NCBI GenBank assembly: GCA_030544215.1
Contig: JARZZO010000008.1
Span: 20,600,614 to 20,664,613, forward strand
Direction of reading: 5' to 3'
Length of the DNA: 64,000 bases
DNA from: Zantedeschia hybrid cultivar
Taxonomy: Eukaryota > Streptophyta > Magnoliopsida > Alismatales > Araceae
The notes below the pieces were generated by a model that was given only the letters and a program-made list of their open reading frames with translations, searched no databases and had not been told where the DNA came from. The position numbers and the translations under genes are program-made. Below, piece after piece: positions 42,961 to 55,555 of the stretch (its first letter is position 1; every line of letters starts with the position of its first letter).

Positions 42961-45900
42961 TCAAAATATGAAATAAGCAATGGAGAAAATAGCGCCTGCT
43001 AGCATGAATGAGGTTCTTGTAACTGTTAGTGGCATTTTCCCTCCATCTCTTCTCCATGCTATGGCCTCGTAAACAGGCCAAGAATTAACCATCACAAAAC
43101 CTGATATAAGAATCTGCATCAACATCTCTTGTATGTTACCTTGTCTCATGCTGTTCGCCAACCCCACAGTGAAGGACGTCAAATTTACCATAGCAATTGT
43201 GCCTAGGGACACAAAGAAGGGCGACTCCACACCAAAATCAAAGATGCCTTCACCATATAGCTTACTTTGCTCGTCATACATAACTTTGTTGGTAACATGG
43301 TATCCGATTTTAGCAGAGATGCCAATACGTTGAAGCAAGAACTGTGCGACTCCAAAAGCATAACATGTGACTGCTCGAACCATCCACATCCTTTGCTCAT
43401 TCCACCACTGTCGAATTGTTCCTTTTGCTCGAAGGAAATCTGTGAGCTGTTGAGCATAGGCAGCTAAGAAAAGATACCCGTACAAGTACCACCATGGATC
43501 AAATGCCTGTAATGTCATTTTGTCACTGTCACCATCCTAATTCTTCAGATAAAGTAAGCAAGAAAAACACATGGACAAATGTACCTTTGGAAACAGGGGC
43601 ACTTGATATGCCAAAGTCACCTGTGGCAAGATGGCATAGATCAAAGTGGGGATGCACCAAATCCCCCAGAATGCATAATATGCATAGCACATGGCCATGG
43701 GTAGCCAAGCTTTGCTACTACCGAAGATAAGGGGGCAACACCTGGAGAAAGCCACCTCCAAAAGTCCTACACACCATCGCTTGTTTTGATTAAGGACATC
43801 ATTAAGGGTGATGGGTACATCACCTAAGAACGCTGGCCTTTGAGGGTCACAGAATACCGACTTCCAACCTTCAGAATGCAAGCGATACCCTGTGTTATAG
43901 TCTTCAACTAGTGAACCATATCTCATTCCCATCTGCAAATTGCAAAGCCTGGCTTCTTAGCTAGATGACCTCTCAACATTGTGTTTGAGGATATTTTAAC
44001 AAGTGTTCAGTAATATCATTTTCATTGTTACAGGAATTTAAGAAATTATCATCTTGCATGGATTTCTTAATGACATTCTCAAAGAAATTAAGGAGAGCTC
44101 TTCGGACTTACCGTGTAACCCCACTCTGTTCCATGCTCGTAATTACCACTTGCCGTATGATGAGCACTTGAGAGGACCACCTCAGAACTTATAGAATTCC
44201 TGCTGTTGACTCCTGTAAGGAAGTCGCCTATGTCTGGTGCCGGTCGTAACAAAGATGAACCAGCACACAAACAACTTCTGGAGAAGAAACAACCAGTACC
44301 AAAATAGCCTGCTCCTCCAAGGCCATCCATTCCTAGTGGATTGATCTGCACTGGGAATTTCAGCTCACTGCCATACATGTCATGCTCATTGATCCCTTTA
44401 AAACGTTGTGGGAATTGGACAAAGGCAAATTTGTCAGTCTTTTCATGGTCCAAAAGATGGCAAAGTGCCCTCTGTGGGGTTTGGGGATCATTGGAGTACA
44501 TGTCACAGTCCAATGTGAGAACCACTGGTGCATTGGTCATGACACCCGAAACTCGTATCTGGCATCCATAGAGAGTAGACATTAAATAATTAAATGAGTT
44601 GCTTTCTTCAATAAGGGGAGAGGAAAAATTTTAAAGACTCATAACCATCTCTACAGGAAACTATGAAGATTTCCTTTCTTTCTCTTGTATTCCGATGACC
44701 TGAAATTTCAAAGTTTTTATATCGGTAATCCCAGCACTTTTACATGACATCATATCTACTTATTGTCTGCCAAATAACATGAAGATAGCGTATGCATTTC
44801 CCTCTCCATCCCTCCATTTTTTTCTTTTTTTTTCTTTTTTTTTGTTTAAACTGTCCGGTCTTTGATCAAATTGAATGGACGCCCACCGTCTGATCTTGCC
44901 AACATTGGCTCAGCTGGTCACGTACGCATGTGGCGGAAGGGGAAACCTGCTTCCCATTTTTTTTCCTGCCCCACCTGCGTAGGTAGGACTCTGGGACCCC
45001 TCCTTCGTCTTCACAGAGGTGACCCTTCACCAATAGCATATATGACATGATTGGGCTCGTTCAGTAATTTATTATTTCATGTAAGTTGAACAGCAATTTA
45101 TAAGAAGAACCGTATGCTACATAATAAGAGGCAAATATTGATAACAACAACAGATGCATAACACAAGTTAACGATGATGGAAGTTGATGAACAATTTACC
45201 AGAACGTTGAGAGCCCCAGCTTTAAAGTGATGTTGCAAGTTTTTCTTTTTCTCTCTGGAGACATAGACAAGGTTCGGCAATGGATGATTCGCAATATCCA
45301 CCCCCCTACTACTTTCCAACAAGACCTGTGCCAATGGAAATAAAGGAACAAAGGGAAAATGTTTTAAATTGATTTTTTTATTATGAGTATATGACATGTG
45401 AGACAGCTATTTATGTCACCTTGAAATGTTTCTTAATTAGCTCGTGATTCATACATTTAGGTTCTAGCAATTGCAAATATAAAAGCCAGCATGTGAGATA
45501 AATCACACGAATGTTGAAATGCTTCTTAGAATATGATCCACAGTACTTATAAATGTTAACAAAAGCACTATAAATCCCCACGCAGCGAACAATGATGTTT
45601 CACTTGGGACGGACAGTTAGACAAGGGTATGTGTCGTTGGAATAATTAGATTCAAGCATTTCAGTAAATGTTTGCTGCAATGCTCTTCCGAACTGTAATG
45701 GGGCATTTCAGTGGATGATAATAATTAAAAAAATAGATTTTTTATTAGGTTGGGCTCAACATGTCTTACCCGTCCGTACAGCACAATGCCCAATCAGACG
45801 ATCCAAAAAAAATTGAAAAGTAAAAAAAATCAAACCTAGAAAAGTCATTAGTGGGCCGAGTTAAATTAAGTTTTTGATTTCTCAATTTTTCTAGATCATC

Positions 45901-47433
45901 TGATCAGGTATTGCGCAGTACAGACAGATAAAACATGTCGAACCTTAAAAAAAATTCAAAAAAGAATTTCTTTCTTTATCCATTGCAATGTCCCCCATTA
46001 CAGTTAGTGGGGGCATTGCAGTAAGTAATGCTCGTAAATAGTTTAGTGGCTACTAAATTTGCTTGAGTTGCTTTAGTGTCCCAGGCACCCAGGCCAAAAT
46101 TCCGGTAATGCCTCAGGGAGGGCAAAACGATAAAGGTTTCATTTGTTTTCAAAATTCACTTGTCTTGGGGGCATGTTTCCCACTAGCATACATGAAGCTT
46201 TACAATGAAAACCAAGACTCTATTGCAATATTAAGAATATAACATACACTGTGGAGTGGAAAATAGTATAGGACCTGAATTATTGTTGGGTGCTCTTGAC
46301 GAGTGTAGCCAATGCTCCATTCTTTGAAAAGCTTGAGTTCCTCATCAGAGGTAAGAAAATCCTCATTGATGCCACCTTTTTCCATGGCGCTTTCTACTTT
46401 ATCTTTCATTCTTTGGTATAATATCTACAAAAATAAATAAGATTGTAAGATATAAACAACGGATTCCATTGAATAAGATGTCAAAAGAAAACTCTTCACT
46501 TGTTGGCCACTAATGTAGAATTAGATAATACCGAAGATTTACGTGCAAGATGCAGTATTTTTTATTAAATGTATATATGAATATTTTTCTGTTTCTCTCA
46601 CATCTTTATTATGATTTTTTTTTTTGAACCGGTATAGATATTTACAGATGACCAAGGGCAAAGCATGAGAGATCCTCCAGAGTTGGAGATAATTTCGAAT
46701 TGGTCAATAATTCTACCTAATTAGTGATAAATCTAGGCCTACCTGATCATCCGAAGAAATAATCCTATAGACCAGAGATAAGTAATCTCAAAAGGTTTTT
46801 AAGCTACGACTAAGAATAAAATAATCTGAAACCTCTCAATTAAGAGACAAGAGATGAACTAACTGCACTAGGCACACTTAGAAATGATAAGGGTAATGTT
46901 ATTCTTGCTGCTTGTGAATTCTTTGGTCACACTTACAGTATTGTTGCAGAGTTCAGAACTATCACTCTTGGCCTTCAGATGTGTGTTCAACAGGGTTACT
47001 CTTGCCTCATTGTGAAATCTGATTGCTTAGTCCTCATCAACTTGATCAATGTTGCTCAAGCTATTGTTCCTTGGATCATCTTCCCCTGATGGAGTGAATT
47101 TTGCAATCTCAAGGATGGCATGGACCTCCAGTTTTGTCATGTGCTTAGAGAAAGCAATAGAGTTGTTGATGCCTTGGCCAAACACTCATGTGATTCTCAG
47201 GTTGATCAGACTTTTCATGTTTTCTCTTCCTTGCCTACTATTGTCAAAGATGAGATCACTTCTGATAAAAGTGGTCTCCCTCATCTTCGTTTTTCAGGGT
47301 TAGGTTTGTTAGGGGGATTTTGATTTTTCGATGTACTCTCTTAGGGGTAAGGTGGTGTGTCCCCCCTTGTATTTTGAAATTTTAATGATATAAAATCCAA
47401 ATGGCCGGCCCAGGGTCCTAAATAAATTCCTGG

Positions 47434-47464
<31 letters not shown>

Positions 47465-49968
47465 CTGCACTAGGCACACAAGAATGCAAGGAAAGGCCGG
47501 CAAGATCTCGTAGCATGTTTTAATTAGTCTTTTGGATTGTAGATAAATAATTGCATACTTTGTGGAATCAAAAAGATAAATTCTTGACGTCATCATGCTA
47601 TCATATCTTTATAGCTTCCCCTAGGGGTTGATACACATACAGACACGTATGTTAGGAATAGAAAAAAAATAAAACAAGAAACCAGCTCAAAGAAGTTGGA
47701 AAAGGCCAGAAGAAAGGGTCATATTCATTTGAAAGAAATTGACTTTAAACAAAATTGATACTTATTAGAATAGTCCTACATCAGAAAGAGGACGAAATCA
47801 AAAAGTGTTTAATAGATGGTGCCTACTCCACTCATAACCTTAAGGTTTTGATTTAGATGGTTCAATAACTTTAACATGGTATCAGAACCCATAGTTACGA
47901 ACCGGTCTACGCACTCCGTATTTGTGGTCTACGTGACATAGCCTAAAATCGTTTGCACGTGAGGAGATGTATTAGATTAGTCCTACATCAGAAAGAGGAC
48001 AAAATCAAAAAGTGTTTAATAGATGGTGCCTACTCCACTCACCCTTAAAATTTTGAATTGGATGACCCAATAACTTCAACAATACTACGAGATGTCAGTT
48101 TCCAGTTTCCACCAGTAGCCGTTCTGCCTTTGTGTGAGATGTCAGTTCAATAGGCAGAGGGTGTGCACGCGCGTCAGCCTCCACACAATCTTAACCGTTG
48201 GATCGTTCGGAGGTACAATCTTAACCTTAACAATGTGATTTTGTTACGTGATTTGTTTTGAATTTTACTTGAATTAAAATATTTTTACTTTACATAAAAT
48301 ACGTGAAAACTATTACATGAAAATACCAACATTACCCTTATTTGAAATACAAACACTTTATAAGAAAAATCGTATGGACATCCACCTATAAACTTGTTGT
48401 ATATTATATTTAGCATCAAAAAAAAAAATTAGTTCCATCACATATTGTTAAATAAGTTTTTTTTATGCTATATTAAATGTACTTATAAAGTTGAATTAGA
48501 ACAAGCTTATAGTTGAATGTCCATGTGATTTTTCTTATGAAGTGCTCGTATTTTAATTGATTTTTTTATTTAGTAGTTTTCATATCTTTTTTATGTAGAG
48601 TAAAAATATTTTAACTCACATGAAATTTAAAACAAACTACATAGTTAAGGGAGTTATATGCAAATAGCACCATAGTTAAGGGATTGTCCATATGCAAATA
48701 TGAACCATATAAGAGATTATTTACCAATATAAAAACTTTTAGGAAAATATTTGCAAAAACATCAAATAGGAATATAAAATAAAAATAATATTGCATTTAA
48801 ATCACATCGAAATAGACACCATGATGGGACACGAACTTAGAATCCAAGATGAGTTTAAGCTAATTTGCCGACACCATCATTTGATATCAACCTTTAGATT
48901 TTTATCCAACGACTCAAACTAATCATACATAAATACCCTAAGTTGTAAAAAAGTAGAATAAAAATTAGATTTTTGCATATATACCTCTTGAAAACATCAT
49001 ATTTACATATATACCCTCAACTCTCTCCATTTATTAAGAATACTCCTAAAATTTTTAAAAAGTTGTACTTATATCCTCCAACTAAATATTTTTGCATAGA
49101 TACTCCAAAATTCAGCAATATATATATATATACCCCTCAATTCACTAATTTTTTGCATATGTACCCGCAGCACCGCCGATATTATCATGATTTATGGAAT
49201 CTCTTCCACGTATTTCATAGACATTCAAGTTAGTTTGATAGAGGGATATAATTGGAACATTTTAGTGTGAGACATTCTTCATAATAAGAGAGAGAGTGGG
49301 AGGTATATGTGTACATATGCTATTTTTGAAGGATTTATATGTAATAGCCTATAAAAATTAACAGGGGCTTGGGTTGTACGTACCTTAATCTTCTCAGAGT
49401 GCTCGTCCTCGACACGACGCGAGCCGAAGAAAGCCTCGGGGCTCCTCTCGACCAGCCCATGCTCCCTGCAGAAAGGCAGCCAGTGCCTGGCAAACCTCGC
49501 TGCCTCCATGAACGCAAACAGGGTCAGCTGCGAGCCCCCGTCATCCGAGATGTACACTGAGAGCTTGTTGGTTGGGTAGTCGAAGGCCATCGCCGACAGC
49601 GCCGTGTTCACGACGATCATCGGCGGCTCTTTGCAGGGGTCCGCCGTGCATATGAACACGTCGAGGGCCGGCCAGTCCTCCCTAGGCACAGCGCTCGCGA
49701 GGCGTTCGGGGAACTCCCGCCTTCGGACGGGACGCCACCTGAAGGCCTGGGCGAGGACCCACATGAAAGCCAAAACCAGCTCGGCGACCGTGATGGAGAG
49801 GAAGAGGGAGAAGGAGAGGAAGGTGGGAGAGCTGAGGATGGAGAGGGCGCGGTGGTAGAGGAGCGCCAGGATGGCGCAGGAGTAGACCACAGCATGGGCG
49901 CGGTTGAGATGGACCAGGGGGTCTACTTGCACGGTGTTGAGGACTGGAGGCTCGCCCTTGTCTTCCAT
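42961..49968 (-). CDS. Cellulose synthase-like protein G (gene B), six exons
   Basis: Exons 49384-49968, 46275-46424, 45200-45325, 44112-44558, 43585-43932 and 42961-43506 give 733 residues with no break; all introns are GT-AG in phase 0. The layout and motifs match gene A: two N-terminal helices, ISDDGGS, DCD (304-306), VED (445-447), QNKRW (485-489) and C-terminal helices. Exon 1 differs from gene A's at only a few codons, while later exons differ more, so exon 1 may have been evened out by gene conversion or be more constrained. The start is the ATG 79 bp below a TATA box. Intron 1 (2.96 kb) holds a LINE fragment and a TRIM; intron 2 holds a MITE. Expected in ER or Golgi membranes; sugar and acceptor unknown. 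Confidence 0.92.
45660..46040. mobile_element. MITE in intron 2 of gene B
   Basis: About 380 bp with imperfect inverted arms: left TTTGCTGCAATGC...ACTGTAATGGGGCATT, right (other strand) CTTACTGCAATGCCC...ACTGTAATGGGGGACATT. The interior contains poly(A)/poly(T) tracts. Gene A's intron 2 lacks it but has a different small insertion close by. The exact ends and target duplication are not clear. Confidence 0.6.
46878..47462 (+). mobile_element. 5'-truncated L1-type LINE with RNase H remnant
   Basis: Bounded by exact 17-bp duplications AACTGCACTAGGCACAC (46861-46877 and 47463-47479), with a poly(A) tail of more than 20 A before the second. Translating across frames gives pieces of the RNase H domain found at the end of plant L1 elements: AEFRT..LGLQMCVQQGY.CLIVKSDC, then CHVLRESNRVVDALAKHS. 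Frames are disrupted, so it is dead on arrival. It lies in intron 1 of gene B and is absent from gene A. Confidence 0.88.
47763..48081 (+). mobile_element. TRIM (miniature LTR retrotransposon) in intron 1 of gene B
   Basis: 319 bp with direct terminal repeats of 114 bp (47763-47876) and 112 bp (47970-48081). The first repeat is followed at once by TGGTATCAGAACC, an initiator-Met-tRNA primer site. A purine-rich stretch (GAGGAGATG) precedes the second. The target duplication ATACT is at 47758-47762 and 48082-48086. The 93-bp interior codes for nothing. The terminal repeat starts with TATTAG, not TG, though the second is preceded by TG. Confidence 0.88.
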
Positions 49969-50046
49969 TCTTCTTCTTTCGTATGCCAGGATTTGACGAG
50001 GGCTGGCGAACACACTAGCATGGTGGAAGCGGTGGCTCCATGGTTG

Positions 50047-50054
50047 TATTTATA
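50047..50054 (-). promoter_or_regulatory. TATA box of CSLG gene B
   Basis: TATAAATA on the minus strand within CCCCTATAAATACAACC, 79 bp upstream of the gene B ATG. It matches gene A's box and context. No MITE lies upstream here. Confidence 0.7.
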
Positions 50055-51116
50055 GGGGATCCCAGGACAATCCAGAAGGATGAGTGACAAAGTTATGTAA
50101 ATGTTTGTACTATTACCCACATTTTACCAGCAAGGCAAAAATGGAAAGCATGAACCAATATTAACACTTGTCGTTCGGAGCCAAATTTTTCTTGGGAAAA
50201 TATGTCAGGTGGTCAAATATTTATCAAACCTCTCTAATAAATAAAGCAAATTCATATCAGATATGATCGATGTCAAATTTTCTCATTTATCAGAAGATTT
50301 TTCTTCAATGCCGTGATCTTTGTCTTCTTTGGACAATTATTTTAAGATGTAAGATTCCACCGGCTGCGGTGTTGTGTTGACCGGACCAACAACGCCATGA
50401 TCTTTATATCTTCTTTGGACAATTATTTTGATGAGATATAAGATTCCACCACCTGCAGTACTGTTGTGTTGACCGGAGCAACTAGGAGGAGCCCACATAG
50501 AGGGGGACCTGTGTGCGGGGTTCCACCGAAACCTGGGCTCCAAGTTAGCCTTGCACCGCCTCACTCTCTACCCCATGCAGGCATGTGCAACTTGGGCTCC
50601 AAGCAAGCATGCACCGGCTCACTGACACATTTGACTATCTCTTATGTTTTGTCCTCACTCCTACCACCATTCCATGCGTGAGGAAGAGAGATTGTTGTTT
50701 GTCTCATTTGGGAAGAGGTCCTGTAAGTGTCTATTTTCATTTGTACTATTTGTTTTACATTATAGTGAAGACTTTCTCTGTTTTCTTTATAGATGTAGAT
50801 TTTGCCGAACTACTTAAAAATTTTGTTATATTTTATTAAGAAAATTATATGCAATAAATAATACAGAAATATAGAAACATGCATGAAGGAGAACAATGAC
50901 GATGAGGTGAGGCTTATACCTTGCTCGAAGATGCGGTAGGAGAGACAAACCTCGAAGGACAAGAAGAAAGTCGCAAAGAGAGCGTCTTCCTTTCTTCTAC
51001 GCTCTAAGACTTAAGTCGACGTGGTAATGGCTTCCGTTGAGAGTAGTCTTTGAATAATAATAATAGACGAACCGTAAGGAAGAGTTACAAGAAGGAAGTA
51101 GCAACCTTGTATACTT

Positions 51117-51151
<35 letters not shown>

Positions 51152-51639
51152 ATTCTTCTCTTTTTAGGTTGAGCCCCATGTCTCACCCGTATGTGTAGCC
51201 TGATCTTTAATCAGAACGACTCAAAAAAATCAAAAAGTTTTAAAAATTATTATTGGACTCGATCTCTAATAATAACTAATTTCATTATTAACAAAATCAA
51301 TCTCTCTCTCATTTTTTTCCAATTTATATTTTAACACAATATTTATGGGGATAATCTTACGAGATAATAATTATAACCTTCAATTCACTTTTTTATTTTC
51401 TCTCTCAATTAATATTTCAATTAGATACAATGATTCTGAACTTTTGATGTTTACCAAACAACTAACTTAATATTCATAGAAAAAATTGTTAATATTTCTA
51501 AACATATATTCTTCTATAATTATTTTATTCATTACTTCAAAAAGTGTAAAAGATTAGCTTAATTTATATTAATTATTTTTTATTCAAACATGTTAACTCG
51601 TTGTACATCGCACGGGATTACACCTAATTATTAATAAAA
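50055..51639. other. Upstream region of gene B and intergenic DNA
   Basis: The stretch 50100-50470 is shared with gene A's upstream region; within it, about 100 bp (TTCTTTGGACAATTATTTT...GTGTTGACCGGA) is repeated twice in tandem. A TC microsatellite occupies 51121-51150. The rest is AT-rich; no gene recognised. Confidence 0.55.
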
Positions 51640-53359
51640 AGAGTAATATTTGTATCATCGGTTTGTGCGAAGAACTTTTACACTCTTATCAATCTAATTC
51701 TCAACCTCAGCTAAGAAACGTTTGAAACAATCTAATGCTTCATAGAAGTGAGCGATTAGATAAACGTAATCATATCGCGAATAATCATCTATAAAGGTAA
51801 GAAAATATGGTGCCCCATGACGGGCCTTCACACTCATAGGTCCACAAATATCATAATGAACAAGTTGCAATACTTCAGTAGTTCTTTTGACCCTTCCGGA
51901 AGACTTTCAGCATGCTTTTCCAGCCAAACATGATTCACATACATGCAAAATAACCTTAGCGAATGAACCTAAAAGACCTTCTCGAGCTAACCTAGTTATT
52001 TTATCATGTCCTATGTGACCTAGGCGAGCATACCATGTCTCAGAACTAAGGTCTTTATCATCAACCACATACGAAATAGAAGAGACAGAATCATTGATAT
52101 CAACATCTAATTTAAACAAACCACCACTTAATAAAGCATGTCCATACAACACATCATTCAAATAGATGTCAATGTCAGTTCCTATTAAAATAAGAGTAAA
52201 TCCTAAGGATAATAAAGATGAAACAGACAAAAGATTATGTTGAACTCCGAGCGCATAAAGAACATCATGCAGTGTCAACACACGACCAGTTCTAAGTCTG
52301 AGCTGATACACACCAACTCCTAAAACTTCCTCACTGGTCCCATTGCCCATGTATACTCTTTACGTCCCTCTTGAAATTCGACGATAATCTTGATACCCGT
52401 CTCAATCTCTAGTCACGTGCTTGGTCGCTTCCGAATCCACAATTCACTTAGAATAAGTTCGAGCGACTCCGACATGAAAACAAACATATATAGAGAGAGA
52501 ACTTTAGTTTAGGGATATCTTTTTGCGCTCAGCACACTCGTAAGCAAAATGTTGCATCTTCTCACAATTGTAGCACTTCACCTTCGACTTGTCCTTTTTT
52601 CCACCGCGATTGCCTCTGTGGTGGCGCTTCGATGTCCGATTTGCCTTGGACTTAGAGCTGGATGCAGTGTCATGATGTCTACGTTTGAAAAACTTCCTTG
52701 CACCCTTCCTACCTTAGTGTCTACCTCCCTTGGCGACTAAGGTAGTGACACACAGCTTCTTCGCGCTCAACCTCTAACTTCACATGACGAGAAATATCAG
52801 AATAATTATTGATATTCTCATTGTGAGTGAGAATCTACTTCATATGAACCAAAGAGTCCGGTAGAGATCGAATCACTACAAGGACCTGCTGCTCGTCTAT
52901 GAGATCATGACCTACTGCCTTTAAGTCCCTGATCATGTCCGACATCACCCTAAAGTACTCGGTCATAGTCTGGCACTAGTCCTTGCGGTAGGTCTCAAGT
53001 TTGAGTACAAGAGCATGCAACCGCATAGTCGAAGTTCTACCAAATTAAAACTTCAGTTGATCCCACATGTCTTTGATAGTCTAAAATTTTTCAAATTTCC
53101 CAATAAGATCGTCTTACATGTTGTTTAGCATAGTAAAGCACGCACTACGATCCTTATTGAACTATTGTTGGTACGTTTCTTGGTCCCGACAATGCTGTGT
53201 TGTATTACCTTCCTCAGGCGGTGATATGACGGTGGTAAGAAGTTCCAACAATTCCTACTCGTTTAATAGATATTTAATCTTATGGTGCCATATGTCATAA
53301 TCCATGCTCGTCAACTTGTCACCCTTAGTCAAATCAGAAATACCATTTTCCGTAGCCAT
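51640..53359 (-). pseudogene. Decayed Ty1/copia gag-protease-preintegrase
   Basis: On the minus strand from an ATG at 53359 the translation follows copia Gag (MDYDIWHHKIKYLLNE, DRSACFTMLNNM, IKDMWDQLKF, DEQQVLVVIRSLPDS), a CX2CX4HX4C knuckle near 52560, a protease with DSEATKHV in place of the usual DSGAT, and the GAG-preintegrase domain as an intact frame at 51907-52350 (TWYARLGHIGHDKITRLAREG, CESCLAGKA). Many TAG/TAA stops and at least one frameshift break it. It ends near the start of integrase. I saw no LTRs, so this is a fragment. Confidence 0.88.
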
Positions 53360-55555
53360 TGCAGATTATTACATAAATAAAAATTTAAAGAGTTGAGTTG
53401 ACATAATTTACACATTACAATTCGCTTTCAAAAATTCACTAATAAATATTAAGTTAATTTAACAATCAGAATAGAAATATAGATATAAAATATTATAATC
53501 ATCTCCCAGTTAATTCAAGATAACTTAATTTTAATAGAATGATTTTGTGTGAATCTTACAACGAGATGATCAATATATATCTCTCATAATAGCCAATTAT
53601 CAAACATTCACATGTCCATGTGAATATCATTGAAATAATACACTTCCAAAATAAATCAACAGCAATTAGCTAAGTCCATGATATTTCAATAAAAAATAAC
53701 TTAATCAAATTCCAGCTATCAAATTATACGTGTATATACATCATGTAAATATTTAATTTTTAATTTCGACGTGATCATTTTAAATAGAATGATAATTAAG
53801 TGGGCATGTAAATAGATCAAGTCATGATGCGCATATTTACAAACTATCATTTAAATAACAAATTAATTAGCACTATACTAACATTCGCAATAATTAAATG
53901 ATTCTATAAATATGTACGGACTATCATTTAATTGACTACATTCAATGTAAATTTATCATTCTACATGTTCAAAATTAATCATGTAATCAACTAATTTTAA
54001 ATTATGCATATTATAAATATGTGGACACTAATTAAATTAATTGTTGCTAAACCGATATGCGCAATAATTCAATGGCCTTATAAATATATGTTTCCTTAAT
54101 TAAATAATTTGATTATTTCATGAACAATCATGAATAATCATTTTACGAAATTGTCAATATTTTCGCTTGCGCAAATATGAACATTCATTTTATTTTCACG
54201 CATCAATATTAAAGTCGAACTAAGTGACTAAAATAAATTATTTGCATGAAAAACTATTTTATTTCATTCTACGCAACATAATTTTATGACAATCATCACT
54301 AATAAATAAATAACACTAATGAAGATTAAACATTCATTAATCAAATTTTGTCCATACTAATCAAATGACATTGAATTAAACAAATAAACTGACAATTCAA
54401 AATACTATCTATCTTAACAAAAACATCAATTAAAGTAGAAATTAACTAAGTTAATACTCCCTAATTTCTATTTCAATCGCTCCGTTCATAATGATATGGA
54501 CGATCCATACGAGGGTAACTCCCACAACTCACTCCTTCTCAACTCTCATTTGTCACTCCATTCATAAAACCCATGTCCCAAAGAGGGCATAAAATAGTGA
54601 ACGTGGTTTGAAGCCCCACGTTCACATGTCAACACCCTAACACGCTACCTTTTGTAATAACCATGATCAGTAGGACGCGTAAATTAGAAATGAGGATAAC
54701 TTACAAATTCTTTCCACATGAATTCTTTCCCCCAATAACGTGAAAAAATATAGGGAACCGGGACAACTTACAAATTAATTAAGTTTTCTACATAATATTC
54801 ATAATTTCAAAAGTGGGGGTGCCCAAATTTGACAAATAGGAGGTGCGACATTGCTGAGAAATTTCTCAGTAATCGCAATGACAAGACTTACAGTTGTTAA
54901 TCAAATTGCCATGCCAAGGCTACAAAAGGAGCTAGATTCCCAAAACAAATCCAAGTAGAAAAAAATATGCAATTGGTAACTTTCACGTACCAACCTTTTG
55001 CCCATCGAGATAAAAATGCAACATCTATGAGTAGGTACCAATCTCCTATCAGGTGTGCCTCGGTTTAAGTTGCAAGTAATGTCACCTTACGAGCGTTGAT
55101 TCCTTTTGCCATCCTTTCATGATCGTATATGAGATTTTCCCAAGTCCTAATTAGGACCCTATTTATGATCTTATAGGATATATTCTCTACAGGATAGGCC
55201 TGAAAATCTCTAGCAAATTATATATCTTTCTTTGAATATGTTACAAATTTCAAGATTAGAATACCAAGTCACCTTACGTTATGCTATATAAAGCGTAAAA
55301 GGAACACTTCAATGTTGAATTTTGCAACTTCCCTAGCTGCAAGAGGACACCAAAATTCTTGTTCTCTAGCGAACAAGTTTGAGCGGGATATCCAAACCAC
55401 AGCAATGCCCTTTCTTGTTTTAAAGGGACATGCAGTAATAATCCCATCATATAACAAGTTCTCTGGATTTTGGATTGTTGGGGTCGGAACCCAATATGGC
55501 TACTATCTCATTATAATCCCATGAACAGGATTAGATATAAGACAAAACACGAGAA
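53360..55555. other. AT-rich intergenic DNA
   Basis: Very AT-rich between 53400 and 54480, with no copia LTR found. At 54500-54700 there is a slightly GC-richer stretch. A 70-codon frame at 55312-55524 follows TATATAAAG but shows no motif I know, so I do not call it a gene. Confidence 0.45.

Noticed and set aside
55312..55524. Small gene downstream of gene C behind a TATATAAAG motif
   Set aside because: The 70-codon product has no motif I know, no intron evidence and no second copy, so it cannot be supported.
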